From Symsagittifera roscoffensis (taxonomy: Eukaryota > Xenacoelomorpha > Acoela > Convolutidae), in NCBI RefSeq assembly GCF_963678635.1, contig NC_087071.1, forward strand, positions 44,503,095-44,567,094: a stretch of 64,000 nucleotides of DNA, in the 5' to 3' direction. Of this stretch, positions 9,731 through 19,145 are shown piece by piece. The translations under genes were made by a program, and so were the position numbers. The notes beneath the pieces are model-generated. The model did no database searches. It saw only the letters and a list, made by a program, of their open reading frames with translations, and was not told the DNA's origin. Within the stretch, counting starts at the first letter, position 1. Every line of letters starts with the position of its first letter.

Positions 9731-12700
9731 GGTGCGTGAGATGTACGTGGTTTGTGTTTAATGTTATATAAATGACATAGTGTGATGATTTCATTATTTA
9801 TGAATTCTGTACCGTTGTCTGTAACTAAAATTTCTGGTAGTCCGAATTTTGCTATCCAGTGTTCATAGAGTGTTGTGTAAGCGTAATAAGCGTTACAATG
9901 TGGTACTGGGTTAAGTGCTACATAATGTGTAAATGCGTCAACAATTACCATAATGTAGGAGTTTCCTTCGGATGAGGGTGAAATTGGTCCTTTGGTATCA
10001 AATGAGATACGATGATTAAAGTACAAACTTTGTCCTTTAAAATCTTGTTTTTGTGCTATTTTTTTTTGATTTGGGTAAGGTTCATTTAGTTGACATACTA
10101 TACAGTCATTGCATAGTACTTTTATCCAAATTGGTGCATTTGGGAAATAAAAGTTTTGTACAAAATTTGAATATGTTTTTTCTGATCCAGAGTGTCCTTT
10201 AATATTTTGTGTATGTGAAATATTAAAAGCTATAAGAATCATACTTAAAGGGAGACAGGGAACTGTAGATTCATTTAGTTTGTATTCTAGAAGGTCTGTG
10301 TTTTCGTTAATTGTTGTATTATTGAATTTTCGAAAATATCGGAGGAGTGTTTTGTTTCCTAGAATAGTTGAATCTGCTTTGATAGGTTTAGTTTTATATT
10401 TGTGCCATGATTTCAGTTGTCGAATTACTGGGTCAAGGTTTTGATATTGTTTCAGTGTTGAAATTGTAATTGTTTCTGTTGGGGGGAGAAAAATGTTTTC
10501 AATTTCTAATTTAGATAAGGGTATTGTGTCAAGTGGGTCATGGAGGTCAAAAACTCGATTTATTGTGTATTTTGAATCGTTTGTTTGTGGTCCTGATAAG
10601 TTTATTTTATCAGTTAAATTTTCTTTTTCAATTAGTGGAAAATGGTCTTTTTTATGCGAGTGTTGTTTTACTCTTTTTTGTTGGGTGTTATGTTTTATCC
10701 ATTGTGAATATGGGATTGGTTTAAAAGTTGATGTTCCAAGTAGGTCAACTTCATAGTGATTATTTTGACAATCTAAATAAAGTGGGAAGTGTTGTAGATT
10801 GTTTATCTGTGATTGTTCAACGTCAGTTTTTACTGCATATTTGCATTCTAGTCGGGGTGATGTTTCGTTTTTTGCAAGGTAGAATTTTATATTTTTGGGT
10901 ATTTCAACTGTGGTTTTACGTGTAAGTAATTCCGGTGGCGTATTTCGACTTAATGTGTCTGGTAATGCAAGATTCTTTCCTGCTGTCCAAACTATATGTA
11001 AGTTTGGAAATTTCATTAGAATTAGTTGAAATCTATAAACTCGGTGATTTGGATTAGATTTTTGTGTAAAGAGAAAGATGATTGGTTTGTGATCTGTGAA
11101 TAGAACTGTTGGATGTTTTGATCCAAGTATCAGAAATTCATATTCTGTAAGTGAATAGATTATGGCTGTACATTCTCTCATTAGGGTTGAGAGTCTTAGC
11201 TCTGCTTGAGTGAATAATCGAGAGTTTGCTGATATAAGGTTTATTTTGTTTGTACCATTATGTGATTGTAATAACGCTGCGCCGATGCCAAAGTTCGAAG
11301 CATCGCACATTGCATAAAATGGTTGATTTGAATCTGGAATTGTGTTTGAAATTTGTTCAGTTAGAAGTTTTTTAATTTCTTCAAATCGTGCTTGATGTTC
11401 TGTATTCCATTCAAAATTATTTTGTTGTCTAAGTATGTTATAGAATGGTCGTAGATATAATTGCATTTTATAAACATATTTGCTTAAAAAGTTTAACATT
11501 CCAAGGAATTCTTGGATTTTCTTTTTATTTGTTGGTGGTTGGAGTTTTTGAATAGCGTCTATACGTGATTTCAATGGAGTGATTGTTTTTCTTTCTATAT
11601 TATGTCCTAAGAATTTAACTTTTGTCAAAAAGAAGTGTGATTTATCGAGGGCGGCCTTCAGATTTTTGTTCTGAAGTATTTGGTGATATTGTTCTAAAAC
11701 ATTGAACATTTCCTCTTTTGTCTGTGATTGCATAAAAACATCGTCTAAATAGGTGATTGCATTTTTCTTGAGTATTAGTGGTCGAAAAATTTTGCTCATA
11801 AAAGCTGAAAATGCTGCTGTTCCTATGGATATTCCATAGAATAAGCGGTTGAATTTGTATTGTTGGTTTCCAATAACAAATTGTGTTAAGCGTCGTGATT
11901 GTTCATCTAATGGCATTTGATTATATGCACTATTCATATCGGCGGTGGTAAAGTATTTTCCGTTTATTTTTGTTAAAATAACTTGTATTGGTTCAATGGG
12001 CCAATTACACTTTGATTCATCTATTAGTGAGTTGAGGTATCTAGCATCGAGAACAATTTTTAATGATTCTCCTTTGGCTAGAATGATAACAGGGTTGATA
12101 AATGTGTTGCCTTTTGGTTGTTCCTCTTTGTTTACTGGTGAAATAATGTATTGTTCTAAAATGTCGAGTAATCTGTTCACTTTATCGTGTAAGTGAATTG
12201 GTACTTTACTTGCTCTTTGTTTTTTGAAAACTGCGTCTGGTTTTAATGGGAGATGTAGTGATGAGCTGATTTTGCCAACATCAAATTTGGATGTTGCATA
12301 GACTGATGAATATTTAATTAGCTGTTTTGCTAGTTTTTCAAATTCGTCTTGTGTTATTTGTGAATGTTGGAAATTAAACATTGTTAAAAATTTCTGTTGA
12401 CTCTCTGTGTAGTTACTTATGTTGAATGTAGGTTTGAAATATGGGGTTTTTGTGAAATAATCCGTATTTCTGTTTTCGTTACTTATTATATTATTTATAA
12501 ATAATTCTTCATTAAGAATTGTGGATTGGCAAATATCTAGTAATTGGAGTATATTATTTACACGATATGCTTTTTCGTGTATTGGTGATATTGTAGCGTT
12601 GGTTTCGCAATAGCCTAAAAGTCCTACAGGTAATGTTACTTGGTAAGGTGTATTGTTGTATACATGTAAGGAAATAATATCTGAATTCGAGTTTTTCAAA

Positions 12701-12852
12701 TATTTTATTGATGAGATTGTGATTTTGAAAAATTTATGAATAGGTTTGAATTCAAAATCTGACATATAAAATTTTTGTTTGTTTTGTTTTTTATCATATT
12801 GGTGAACTTGCTTTATTGAAAAATTGTATATGTTTCCTGATAGTGGTTTCAA
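9715..12852 (-). CDS. pol: Pol: reverse transcriptase, RNase H, integrase core
   Basis: The minus frame encodes a Ty3/gypsy-type Pol. RT motifs are VLDARYLN, FTTADMNSAYNQ, the FYGIS block and the catalytic YLDD near residue 366, then KFLGH. RNase H follows with CDAS near residue 515 and TDHKP. The integrase zinc domain (H-H-C-C, about residues 880-925) ends with CNDCIVC. The core has the first Asp in SFDTKGP and the second in TDNGTEF near residue 1010. The frame stops at 9715 just before the catalytic Glu motif. The first annotated codon is TTG; the frame is open about 110 bases further upstream, overlapping the end of gag in the +1 frame. So Pol is probably made by frameshift from Gag. Confidence 0.93.
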   Translation of the reverse strand: MKPLSGNIYNFSIKQVHQYDKKQNKQKFYMSDFEFKPIHKFFKITISSIKYLKNSNSDIISLHVYNNTPYQVTLPVGLLGYCETNATISPIHEKAYRVNNILQLLDICQSTILNEELFINNIISNENRNTDYFTKTPYFKPTFNISNYTESQQKFLTMFNFQHSQITQDEFEKLAKQLIKYSSVYATSKFDVGKISSSLHLPLKPDAVFKKQRASKVPIHLHDKVNRLLDILEQYIISPVNKEEQPKGNTFINPVIILAKGESLKIVLDARYLNSLIDESKCNWPIEPIQVILTKINGKYFTTADMNSAYNQMPLDEQSRRLTQFVIGNQQYKFNRLFYGISIGTAAFSAFMSKIFRPLILKKNAITYLDDVFMQSQTKEEMFNVLEQYHQILQNKNLKAALDKSHFFLTKVKFLGHNIERKTITPLKSRIDAIQKLQPPTNKKKIQEFLGMLNFLSKYVYKMQLYLRPFYNILRQQNNFEWNTEHQARFEEIKKLLTEQISNTIPDSNQPFYAMCDASNFGIGAALLQSHNGTNKINLISANSRLFTQAELRLSTLMRECTAIIYSLTEYEFLILGSKHPTVLFTDHKPIIFLFTQKSNPNHRVYRFQLILMKFPNLHIVWTAGKNLALPDTLSRNTPPELLTRKTTVEIPKNIKFYLAKNETSPRLECKYAVKTDVEQSQINNLQHFPLYLDCQNNHYEVDLLGTSTFKPIPYSQWIKHNTQQKRVKQHSHKKDHFPLIEKENLTDKINLSGPQTNDSKYTINRVFDLHDPLDTIPLSKLEIENIFLPPTETITISTLKQYQNLDPVIRQLKSWHKYKTKPIKADSTILGNKTLLRYFRKFNNTTINENTDLLEYKLNESTVPCLPLSMILIAFNISHTQNIKGHSGSEKTYSNFVQNFYFPNAPIWIKVLCNDCIVCQLNEPYPNQKKIAQKQDFKGQSLYFNHRISFDTKGPISPSSEGNSYIMVIVDAFTHYVALNPVPHCNAYYAYTTLYEHWIAKFGLPEILVTDNGTEFINNEIITLCHLYNIKHKPRTSHAPWTTA

Positions 12853-12907
12853 GTGTTTTCTTTGTTGGTTATATATTGGATAGAACTTTGAAAAGAATGG
12901 TGGTTGT

Positions 12908-12965
12908 TTATTTAATCTTTGAAAAAATGTTAGGGATGTGTTTTGTTTTTGTATATTTATCTTTG
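12908..12965 (-). promoter_or_regulatory. gag-pol overlap, possible frameshift site
   Basis: The pol frame is +1 relative to gag and is open across the last ~55 bases of gag. The overlap contains a run of six T (ACATTTTTTCAAAG on the minus strand) about 20 bases before the gag stop. This is a plausible slip site, but the +1 direction does not fit a standard -1 heptamer, and no mechanism can be shown. Confidence 0.4.
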
Positions 12966-15900
12966 ATTAATATTTTACTATTCAAGATGTTGATTGTTGG
13001 TATATATTTAGAGATAAATGGTATTCCAATGATATTGTGTTTAATATCAGTGATATGGAATATTTGTTTAAATGGTTTGGTTAAAATTTTGTTTTGCTCC
13101 ATTGTTCTTGTGGGGAGAAGAAATAATTGAATTTTTCCGTAGTTTATTAATGTTGATCCTTGTGCTGTTGCTAATTTGCTGGAGGTTTCAAGAGGTGTTA
13201 GCTTTGGGTGTAAGGTTTTTATTTCATTCCATGTGGGAATGTTTATTATATTTGATTCTGCTCCTGAATCAATTAAAAAATCAATTTCAAGATCTGGTGG
13301 TTGAAATTTTTTGCTTCTTGGACTTTCTAAAAGAAATGGTATTGTCCAAATTTTTTCTTTGGGTTGTTCTTTTTGTATGTTTTGATAGATGTGATTTGTA
13401 TTCAAGCATTTTGTTTTGTCATTCTCATTGGGTTGATTTGAAGTGTTAATTTCATTAGTTTTTTGCGTCGTCGGTGTGGAATGGATGGGTTCAATATAAT
13501 AATTATGAAGGAGTTCTGATTGATTCTCATATATGTGTGATGAAAAAGGTTGTTCATATATAACAGGTTCATAGTCATTTTCGACTTTTATCATATTGAT
13601 GGAGAGAGTGTTTTCTGCATCGCTTTCTGAATTTGATGATCCACAGTTTATTTGATTGAGTTGTAACGTATCAGTTACTGTGTCATCAATACCTGGAGGG
13701 TCTGATGTTGTTTCTGGATTAGATTGTACTTGATTAATATGTCTTTGATGTTTAGGTGTACTACTTCTGTGGCGATTATTAGAATTATTATAGTTATTAT
13801 TATTCCGGTGTGGTGATTGGGAATAATTTCTATAACGATTATTATAACTTGAATGTCGATTTTGTGAATTATTTCGCGATCTGTTTTGGTAATTATTGTT
13901 TGGTCTGTTATAGTTTGATCTATTATATGAGTTATTCCTTGATTGATTGTTCGGGTAATTCTGGTTTCGGTTGTTTGAATAACTTCTATTCCGATTATTG
14001 GAGTAGTTTCTATTCCTATTGTATGATGAATTTCGTGATTGATTGTTTGGGTAGTAATTATTTCTTGATTGGGAATTAGATCTAGAAACAAATCGTTGTG
14101 TATTTGAATTTGATCTGGAATAGTTATTTCGACTATTTGGTCTATTGTAGGGATTTTGTGATGAATTTTGCGTGTTTCTTCGTTCTGGTGATCTTCCTCT
14201 ATAACTTGAGTTATATGGTGATTGATTTCTTGTATAATTTGTATTGTTCGGGAGCTGTTTTCCTGAACTGTTGTTGCTGTAGACTGTTTTGTTCGGTAGA
14301 TTTTGATCTTTTTTCATGTATTGGTAGAATGATTTATTTGGTTCCTTATATTTTTGAGGTTTATTTTGATTGTCTTGCTGTTTTTGTCTACATTCAGAAA
14401 TACTATGTCCGTATCGTCGGCAATAATTACACCATTTTTTGAAAGATGGTTTGCCTTTAAAGTTTGGGTGTTTTTCGTAAATATTGAGTATTTCAGTGAT
14501 TTTTTCAACGAGGTGTGTATCTGATTCCTGTATATTGTTTATATTTGTGGAAGCTGTTTCAATTCTGTTAACGTATTGTAATTTCAGATTTTCCGTTTCT
14601 TCGAGTTTCATTGTGATTTCTGCTTGTTCTAGTTTGTCTACTAGTTTTCGAAAATCTAAATCGGGTTCTCGAATTGACGAAGGATGGGATGCTCTCTTTT
14701 TTATTGCTATTTTCCTTAATTGTGGTGTTAAGGTCATCATTAAGATTTCTGTCATGTTTGTGTTTTTATAGTCATGTGTATTTAATGAATATGCTTTTCG
14801 AACTAGTGTTTCGATTCGTACTGCTAATTGCTTGATGGTTTCGTTTGGTAATCTGCGAATTTCATTACATAAAACTCTTTGTTGTTGTTTGTTTCTTTCG
14901 GAGTCAAACATTTTTGAAAATTCTTGTGTAAACCATTTCCAATTTGATTTTATTTCTATAGGCAATACTGAAAACCATTTTTGGGCTGCGCCATCTAGAG
15001 TTGTTTGTATTAACGCTGTGCGTCGATGTATCCAGTTTTGATGTAGTGGCATATTAATTGGTTCAGGTCCTATATTTAAAATCAAATTTGCTGTGACTGC
15101 ATTTAAATAGTCTTCTACAGAATATTCAGGGTCTGTTCCTGTGAATACCATTAAAGGTTTATTTGATGTTATTGATGATCCACCCATAAGGTATGGATTC
15201 ATTGTCATTTGTAATGATTCTGCTGCATTTGGCATTTGAGAAAAATTTGAAAGTTGATTTCTTGTTATTTCGTGTTGTTGAAGATAATATGGGAGTGGTA
15301 TTTCATTTTGCATTTGTGCTGGTTGGTACGAGTTTGCAATCATTGGGTTTTGTTGCTGAATTGGTTGAAAAGATTGTGTATTAATTGGGTTTTGTTGTTG
15401 AATTGGTTGTTGGTTTTGTGTATCTATTGGTTGTGGAGAAAAAATTCTATTATTTGTATGTGGTTTCTGTATTCCTTGTCCACGATATTCTTGATTATAG
15501 GGTGTAAATATATCTGGTTGTAAGAAATCATCATCTGAGGATAAGTAATCCATTTGATAAGATGTTTGTTTTTTATTTTTATTTTGTTGAAAAAATGGAT
15601 AGTTTTCACTACGATCCTGTGGAGGATGTAAATTTGTTTGGAAATTTACTGAATTAGGTGGTGCCATTGGGTTATCCCAGTTTCGAGATCTTGTATAATT
15701 ACTAAAATTTTTTCGTGGTTGATAATTTGTTTTTGATGGATGTGTGTAATTATAATTATGGTCTGCAAAGTTGTTTCTAGTGAACGTTTTGCGTGTTTTT
15801 GGCGGTATTGTCATGGGTCTGTATGTTTGGTAATCCATGTGTGAATATTTTGGGGCAACCGAAGGTTTAACGGTTGATTGTAATGTTACCTGTGTTTGTG

Positions 15901-16960
15901 AAGGATTTGCATTTCTTGGTGTTGTTAAGTTTGGACGTATTGGTGAAATACTTTGTTGTGTAGTTGTTGTGTGTACGATTTCTTCATTTATGAAGTGTGA
16001 TGGTGTCTGGATATCTTGTTGAGTAAGATTCCTAGTTCCATTGAGGTTTTCATTGTGTATGACTGTAGAGTTTAAACTATTATTTTGCATATCGGGTAAA
16101 AATGTATTATAGTTTAATGGTGTTGCATCAATGGTTAATGGTATTACTCGTACATAATCTCTTACATAAGATATCGTACTTATTGCTTGACTTGAGATTG
16201 ATTGTGGGAAGTTTATGAATGCGGGATGAGACCATTCGGGGTCCCAAACATAGTCTGATTGTTCTGTGATGGCAGTATCATCGTTTGAGTTTTGGGGTCT
16301 AAAATTTTTTCTTGCTTGTGAAATTAAATCAATATTATGTGTGAAATAATCTATTATGAACCATGCCAAGATTTTTTGTAAGTCGTGTTTTGTATGTTGA
16401 GAAACTTCATCTTTCGTGAAATTTTCTTTAATTATATTTAGAAAACTAGAGAGTAGTGTGATTTCATGTCGTACTCTTATATGTTCAGATGTTTCTGTCG
16501 GTGAGACATTTGGTATCTGGATTTCGTTTTCTAATATCGAGATATAACTATATATTATCGCAAAAACTTCATTGGTGAATATGGAGTTTGCTCTTTGTGA
16601 GTTATGATATTGGATGCTTTTTATATATTCTGAGAATACTTTTGAGAATTCTAAATCAAGGTCGTCTGTTTGAATTATATATTTACTGTGATTCTGGTTT
16701 GGTGAGCTGAATTCTATGGAGTAGATTCCGTATTGTTGTGTTAGGTTACATATATCTTTTAGATAGTGATCGATAATTTGTCTTTTGATTTTTACATCTG
16801 GGAACTCTGTTTTACATGGACTGATTCCGGGTTCAAACAAATTTAAGAGTAAATTTTTGCAGAATATATGCTGTCCTCTATCAGTGGTTGCATCTACGAT
16901 AAAGGGGAAAATATCATCATCATCTGGACTTTCTTCACCTGGGGTGTGCGTTGAGCTCAT
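12908..16960 (-). CDS. gag: Gag polyprotein with zinc knuckle and protease (1350 aa)
   Basis: The N-terminal 300 residues have no recognised motif. Residues about 330-580 are Pro/Gln/Asn-rich. A retrotransposon Gag/capsid-like helical region follows at about 600-800 (WIHRRTALIQTTLDGAAQKW and after). One CCHC zinc knuckle (CNYCRRYGHSISEC) lies near 843-857. A strongly biased Asn/Arg/Ser/Tyr tract spans about 950-1060. An aspartic protease with active-site DSGA lies near 1230. Carrying protease at the Gag C-terminus explains the large size. The ATG at 16958-16960 lies inside the end of ORF0 (+1 frame). The gag stop overlaps the open pol frame. Confidence 0.93.
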   Translation of the reverse strand: MSSTHTPGEESPDDDDIFPFIVDATTDRGQHIFCKNLLLNLFEPGISPCKTEFPDVKIKRQIIDHYLKDICNLTQQYGIYSIEFSSPNQNHSKYIIQTDDLDLEFSKVFSEYIKSIQYHNSQRANSIFTNEVFAIIYSYISILENEIQIPNVSPTETSEHIRVRHEITLLSSFLNIIKENFTKDEVSQHTKHDLQKILAWFIIDYFTHNIDLISQARKNFRPQNSNDDTAITEQSDYVWDPEWSHPAFINFPQSISSQAISTISYVRDYVRVIPLTIDATPLNYNTFLPDMQNNSLNSTVIHNENLNGTRNLTQQDIQTPSHFINEEIVHTTTTQQSISPIRPNLTTPRNANPSQTQVTLQSTVKPSVAPKYSHMDYQTYRPMTIPPKTRKTFTRNNFADHNYNYTHPSKTNYQPRKNFSNYTRSRNWDNPMAPPNSVNFQTNLHPPQDRSENYPFFQQNKNKKQTSYQMDYLSSDDDFLQPDIFTPYNQEYRGQGIQKPHTNNRIFSPQPIDTQNQQPIQQQNPINTQSFQPIQQQNPMIANSYQPAQMQNEIPLPYYLQQHEITRNQLSNFSQMPNAAESLQMTMNPYLMGGSSITSNKPLMVFTGTDPEYSVEDYLNAVTANLILNIGPEPINMPLHQNWIHRRTALIQTTLDGAAQKWFSVLPIEIKSNWKWFTQEFSKMFDSERNKQQQRVLCNEIRRLPNETIKQLAVRIETLVRKAYSLNTHDYKNTNMTEILMMTLTPQLRKIAIKKRASHPSSIREPDLDFRKLVDKLEQAEITMKLEETENLKLQYVNRIETASTNINNIQESDTHLVEKITEILNIYEKHPNFKGKPSFKKWCNYCRRYGHSISECRQKQQDNQNKPQKYKEPNKSFYQYMKKDQNLPNKTVYSNNSSGKQLPNNTNYTRNQSPYNSSYRGRSPERRNTQNSSQNPYNRPNSRNNYSRSNSNTQRFVSRSNSQSRNNYYPNNQSRNSSYNRNRNYSNNRNRSYSNNRNQNYPNNQSRNNSYNRSNYNRPNNNYQNRSRNNSQNRHSSYNNRYRNYSQSPHRNNNNYNNSNNRHRSSTPKHQRHINQVQSNPETTSDPPGIDDTVTDTLQLNQINCGSSNSESDAENTLSINMIKVENDYEPVIYEQPFSSHIYENQSELLHNYYIEPIHSTPTTQKTNEINTSNQPNENDKTKCLNTNHIYQNIQKEQPKEKIWTIPFLLESPRSKKFQPPDLEIDFLIDSGAESNIINIPTWNEIKTLHPKLTPLETSSKLATAQGSTLINYGKIQLFLLPTRTMEQNKILTKPFKQIFHITDIKHNIIGIPFISKYIPTINILNSKILIKDKYTKTKHIPNIFSKIK

Positions 16961-17402
16961 TTTTTCGTTCGATGACTGTTAATATGTAATTATCAATGTG
17001 TCTAATTGGTTGGTTCCAATTGTATAAATGTACTGGTTTGTGTTTATACAGCTTTTTTATTCTTCTTTTTCCTCTTTTTGATGAATTTGAAGTTGTTTCT
17101 GAGTCAGAGAAATATAATTGATCGTGAATTGGGCAATTTTTATCTATTGATTCTTTTAGTTTATAAAGTTCGTCTAAACTGTTGGTTTCTGATTCTGAAA
17201 ATGCGTTTCGATTTTTTGAAAATCTTTTTTGTGTTATTTGTCTTTGTTTAGTTATTATTTTTCTCTTTAATGTTTGTCGTTTTGTTCTAATGTATCCAAC
17301 TGTTTGTGTATGAGGTGTGATTACAAGGTCGTATTTTTTATTATCTATTTCACAATTGTGTAAAACGATTGTTTGTTTATTTCCTAGGTTTTTAAATGAC
17401 AT
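16935..17402 (-). CDS. ORF0, small basic protein upstream of gag (155 aa)
   Basis: This ATG-initiated frame is rich in Lys, Arg, Thr and Ser. It has a basic middle region (RTKRQTLKRK and following) and a Ser/Glu segment, and no membrane segment or known fold. It ends at 16935, overlapping the gag start by 26 bases. Gag's ATG follows an A-run (AAAAAATG), so ribosomes could reinitiate or shift +1 into gag. It may be the true N-terminal part of Gag or a separate nucleic-acid-binding protein. No homolog is recognised, and copy B has lost the region. Confidence 0.6.
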   Translation of the reverse strand: MSFKNLGNKQTIVLHNCEIDNKKYDLVITPHTQTVGYIRTKRQTLKRKIITKQRQITQKRFSKNRNAFSESETNSLDELYKLKESIDKNCPIHDQLYFSDSETTSNSSKRGKRRIKKLYKHKPVHLYNWNQPIRHIDNYILTVIERKNELNAHPR

Positions 17403-18649
17403 AAGGTTTAGGATGACGGATGCAAAAGGTTGTTAAATGATTTCTATTTGCTTAAACTGTTAGTCCTTACGATTTTTTTGTTAGCCTAACCTGGGTCTAT
17501 TTGTTCAGGGTTGGGGAGAAAAGTATATCGATTCCGAAGAATGATTTTATACTTTCTCGTGGATAGTATAAGCTAAGGTGTTAACTTACTTAATCTTACT
17601 TAAGGGTAGTGATTGTGTTCAGGGTTGGAGAATAGTAAATCGATCCACAAGGTTCAGGTATAATTAGAACGCGAGTAGTTCGTTAGATACTATTTTAAAC
17701 TTACTAAGTTTAAGATTTATCCTGGGTCTGGTAAGAGGGGGGATCAAGTGAAGGATGAATAACCGAAGTTCTTCACTGTTTATCCTAATTTGAATGATTA
17801 GTTTTGTTCAAAAATTTCTATTAGTCCTGGGTTTTTAGAAAGGGTTGGATAGTGAATCGACGTTTGAGGTCGTTAGACACTAGTTAAGTGGGTGGGGGAG
17901 AACAAAATTGTTCTTTTTGATCCAAGGATAGGCCTTGATGATCAAGTTTTAAATTTAATTAAATAGAAAATGATTTAAGATCCAAGGATAAGCCTTGATG
18001 ATCTGATTTTAAAATTAAGTGAATTTAAGTTTAAAATGTTTTAAATTTGTGTAAAGAAAAGATTAGTGTTTTTATGATATTAGTGAGCTTATGAATGCTG
18101 TTATGTTTAGGCGATGAAGCTGGAACAACAGGATGATTTATAATTACTAACCGTTTATTGTCATGCTACTAATTTTTATTTTGATTTTTCAATAAATATT
18201 TTTCAAACATGTTTTGTATATTACTGCAGAATTTAGGAAAACGATCTGAGATCTTTTTATCAATCGTTATTGTATATTAATAATTTTGTTTAGCGCCTGA
18301 AATGATTTTGAAGATTGACTTCAAAATTTTATGTTTGCAAATGAAAATCTAAATTCATTGCTAGTAGTATTCTAAATACAAAAGTTTGTTCTGGCTTTTG
18401 CCGAACTATCATATAACTATATGGTAAGTTTCTGCTTTGTCGTATGTCGTCTCTGGTTCGAGGTCTTCTTCCAATTCCGGGTAGTTCTGTTATCGTTCGG
18501 AATATTGGCTCTGATCTATTGAGTCGTAGAGACATTTCGATTAAATTATTGTCGTATAACATTTTGTAAATGTTTTGTCTAAATTCTAATCTATTATTGG
18601 TTAATTCTAAGCTATTAAGGTCTTGTTCGAGACTTATGGTCGCACCAGA
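17403..18649 (-). other. Repeat-rich 5' leader of copy A
   Basis: About 1.2 kb separates the 5' LTR from ORF0. It has three imperfect copies of a roughly 35-bp AGGGTTGG...ATCGA motif (17503-17540, 17615-17652, 17837-17871) and a pair of direct repeats beginning GATCCAAGGATA at 17919 and 17979 (period 60). A 77-codon ATG frame (18329-18562), Arg-rich in the middle, is possible but unsupported. Such leaders often hold packaging, splice-donor or translation signals; which applies here is unknown. Confidence 0.6.
18609..18647 (-). promoter_or_regulatory. Primer-binding site, tRNA-like and extended
   Basis: Two bases inside the 5' LTR the minus strand reads TGGTGCGACC, complementary to a tRNA 3' end GGTCGCACCA. 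On the plus strand, similarity to a tRNA 3' half continues further (GTTCGAG T-loop-like core 18626-18632). Copy B shows a closer tRNA match at the equivalent place. The tRNA species is not identified. Confidence 0.65.
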
Positions 18650-19059
18650 TGAGTTAGGACCGATGGGTATAACTCATAGAGTAATTTCGGATAGGGTACA
18701 CCGTCTGCTCGTCACGCTATCTTATTTTCGGCCGGATAGATTCGTGCAACTTCTTAGTCTAATACCGATCCTAATCTTACTCTTATACTATCTAGTCTCA
18801 GGTTGTTTAACTAGTCTCTGCTAGGCTCAATAGATCTAGGGTATACTGGTTTATTGCGGCTGCTGAAGTACTCGGGAGAAATCAACTAATTTCTAAGTTA
18901 AATTCAAATCTCTCTGGTGCTGAAATTACAAGTAATTTCAGCACTTACAAATAAGTGGATTGTTAGTTAGATGGATCATGATTGGTTAATATTAAATACT
19001 TTACATTGGTAAAATATCTAATTTATCCAATCATAAAATGTAGTTTAGATCAGGTTCCA
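18650..19059 (-). repeat. 5' LTR of copy A
   Basis: This 410-bp LTR is the partner of 1085-1494, with the same TG...CA ends, palindrome (18917-18944), AATAAA (18850-18855) and CCAAT motifs. It is followed by the duplicated target ATTA at 19060-19063. As 5' LTR it should hold the promoter for the minus-strand transcript. Confidence 0.95.
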
Positions 19060-19145
19060 ATTAGAATTGAAGGTGGCAAAAACTTGGAACAGAAAGAATT
19101 AATTTTGAGGAGAAATGACATATTTCAGAAAACTTCAAATTTTTT

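Larger units (their letters stand above)
1081..19063 (-). mobile_element. Envelope-bearing LTR retroelement, copy A
   Basis: The insertion is bounded by a 4-bp duplication ATTA (1081-1084 and 19060-19063). Its two LTRs are each exactly 410 bp, start TG and end CA, and differ at about four positions by eye, so the insertion looks young. All coding frames are on the minus strand, so the right LTR is the 5' LTR. Order is ORF0, Gag-protease, RT-RNaseH-integrase, small hydrophobic ORFs, an ATG-less ORF, Env and an accessory ORF. The single-polyprotein order RT-RH-IN, the CCHC knuckle and the 4-bp duplication suit the Ty3/gypsy group, and Env suggests an errantivirus-like member. Integrase and Env are broken, so this copy is not intact. 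Clade assignment is inference; no tree was made. Confidence 0.93.

Noticed and set aside
12908..16960. Gag low-complexity tract considered as a host SR-type protein
   Set aside because: It is in the same frame as a zinc knuckle and a DSGA protease and lies in an LTR element.
16950..16966. A AAA AAT heptamer at the ORF0-gag junction as a -1 frameshift signal
   Set aside because: The -1 frame meets TGA at once, while gag is in the +1 frame; reinitiation or +1 shifting fits better.
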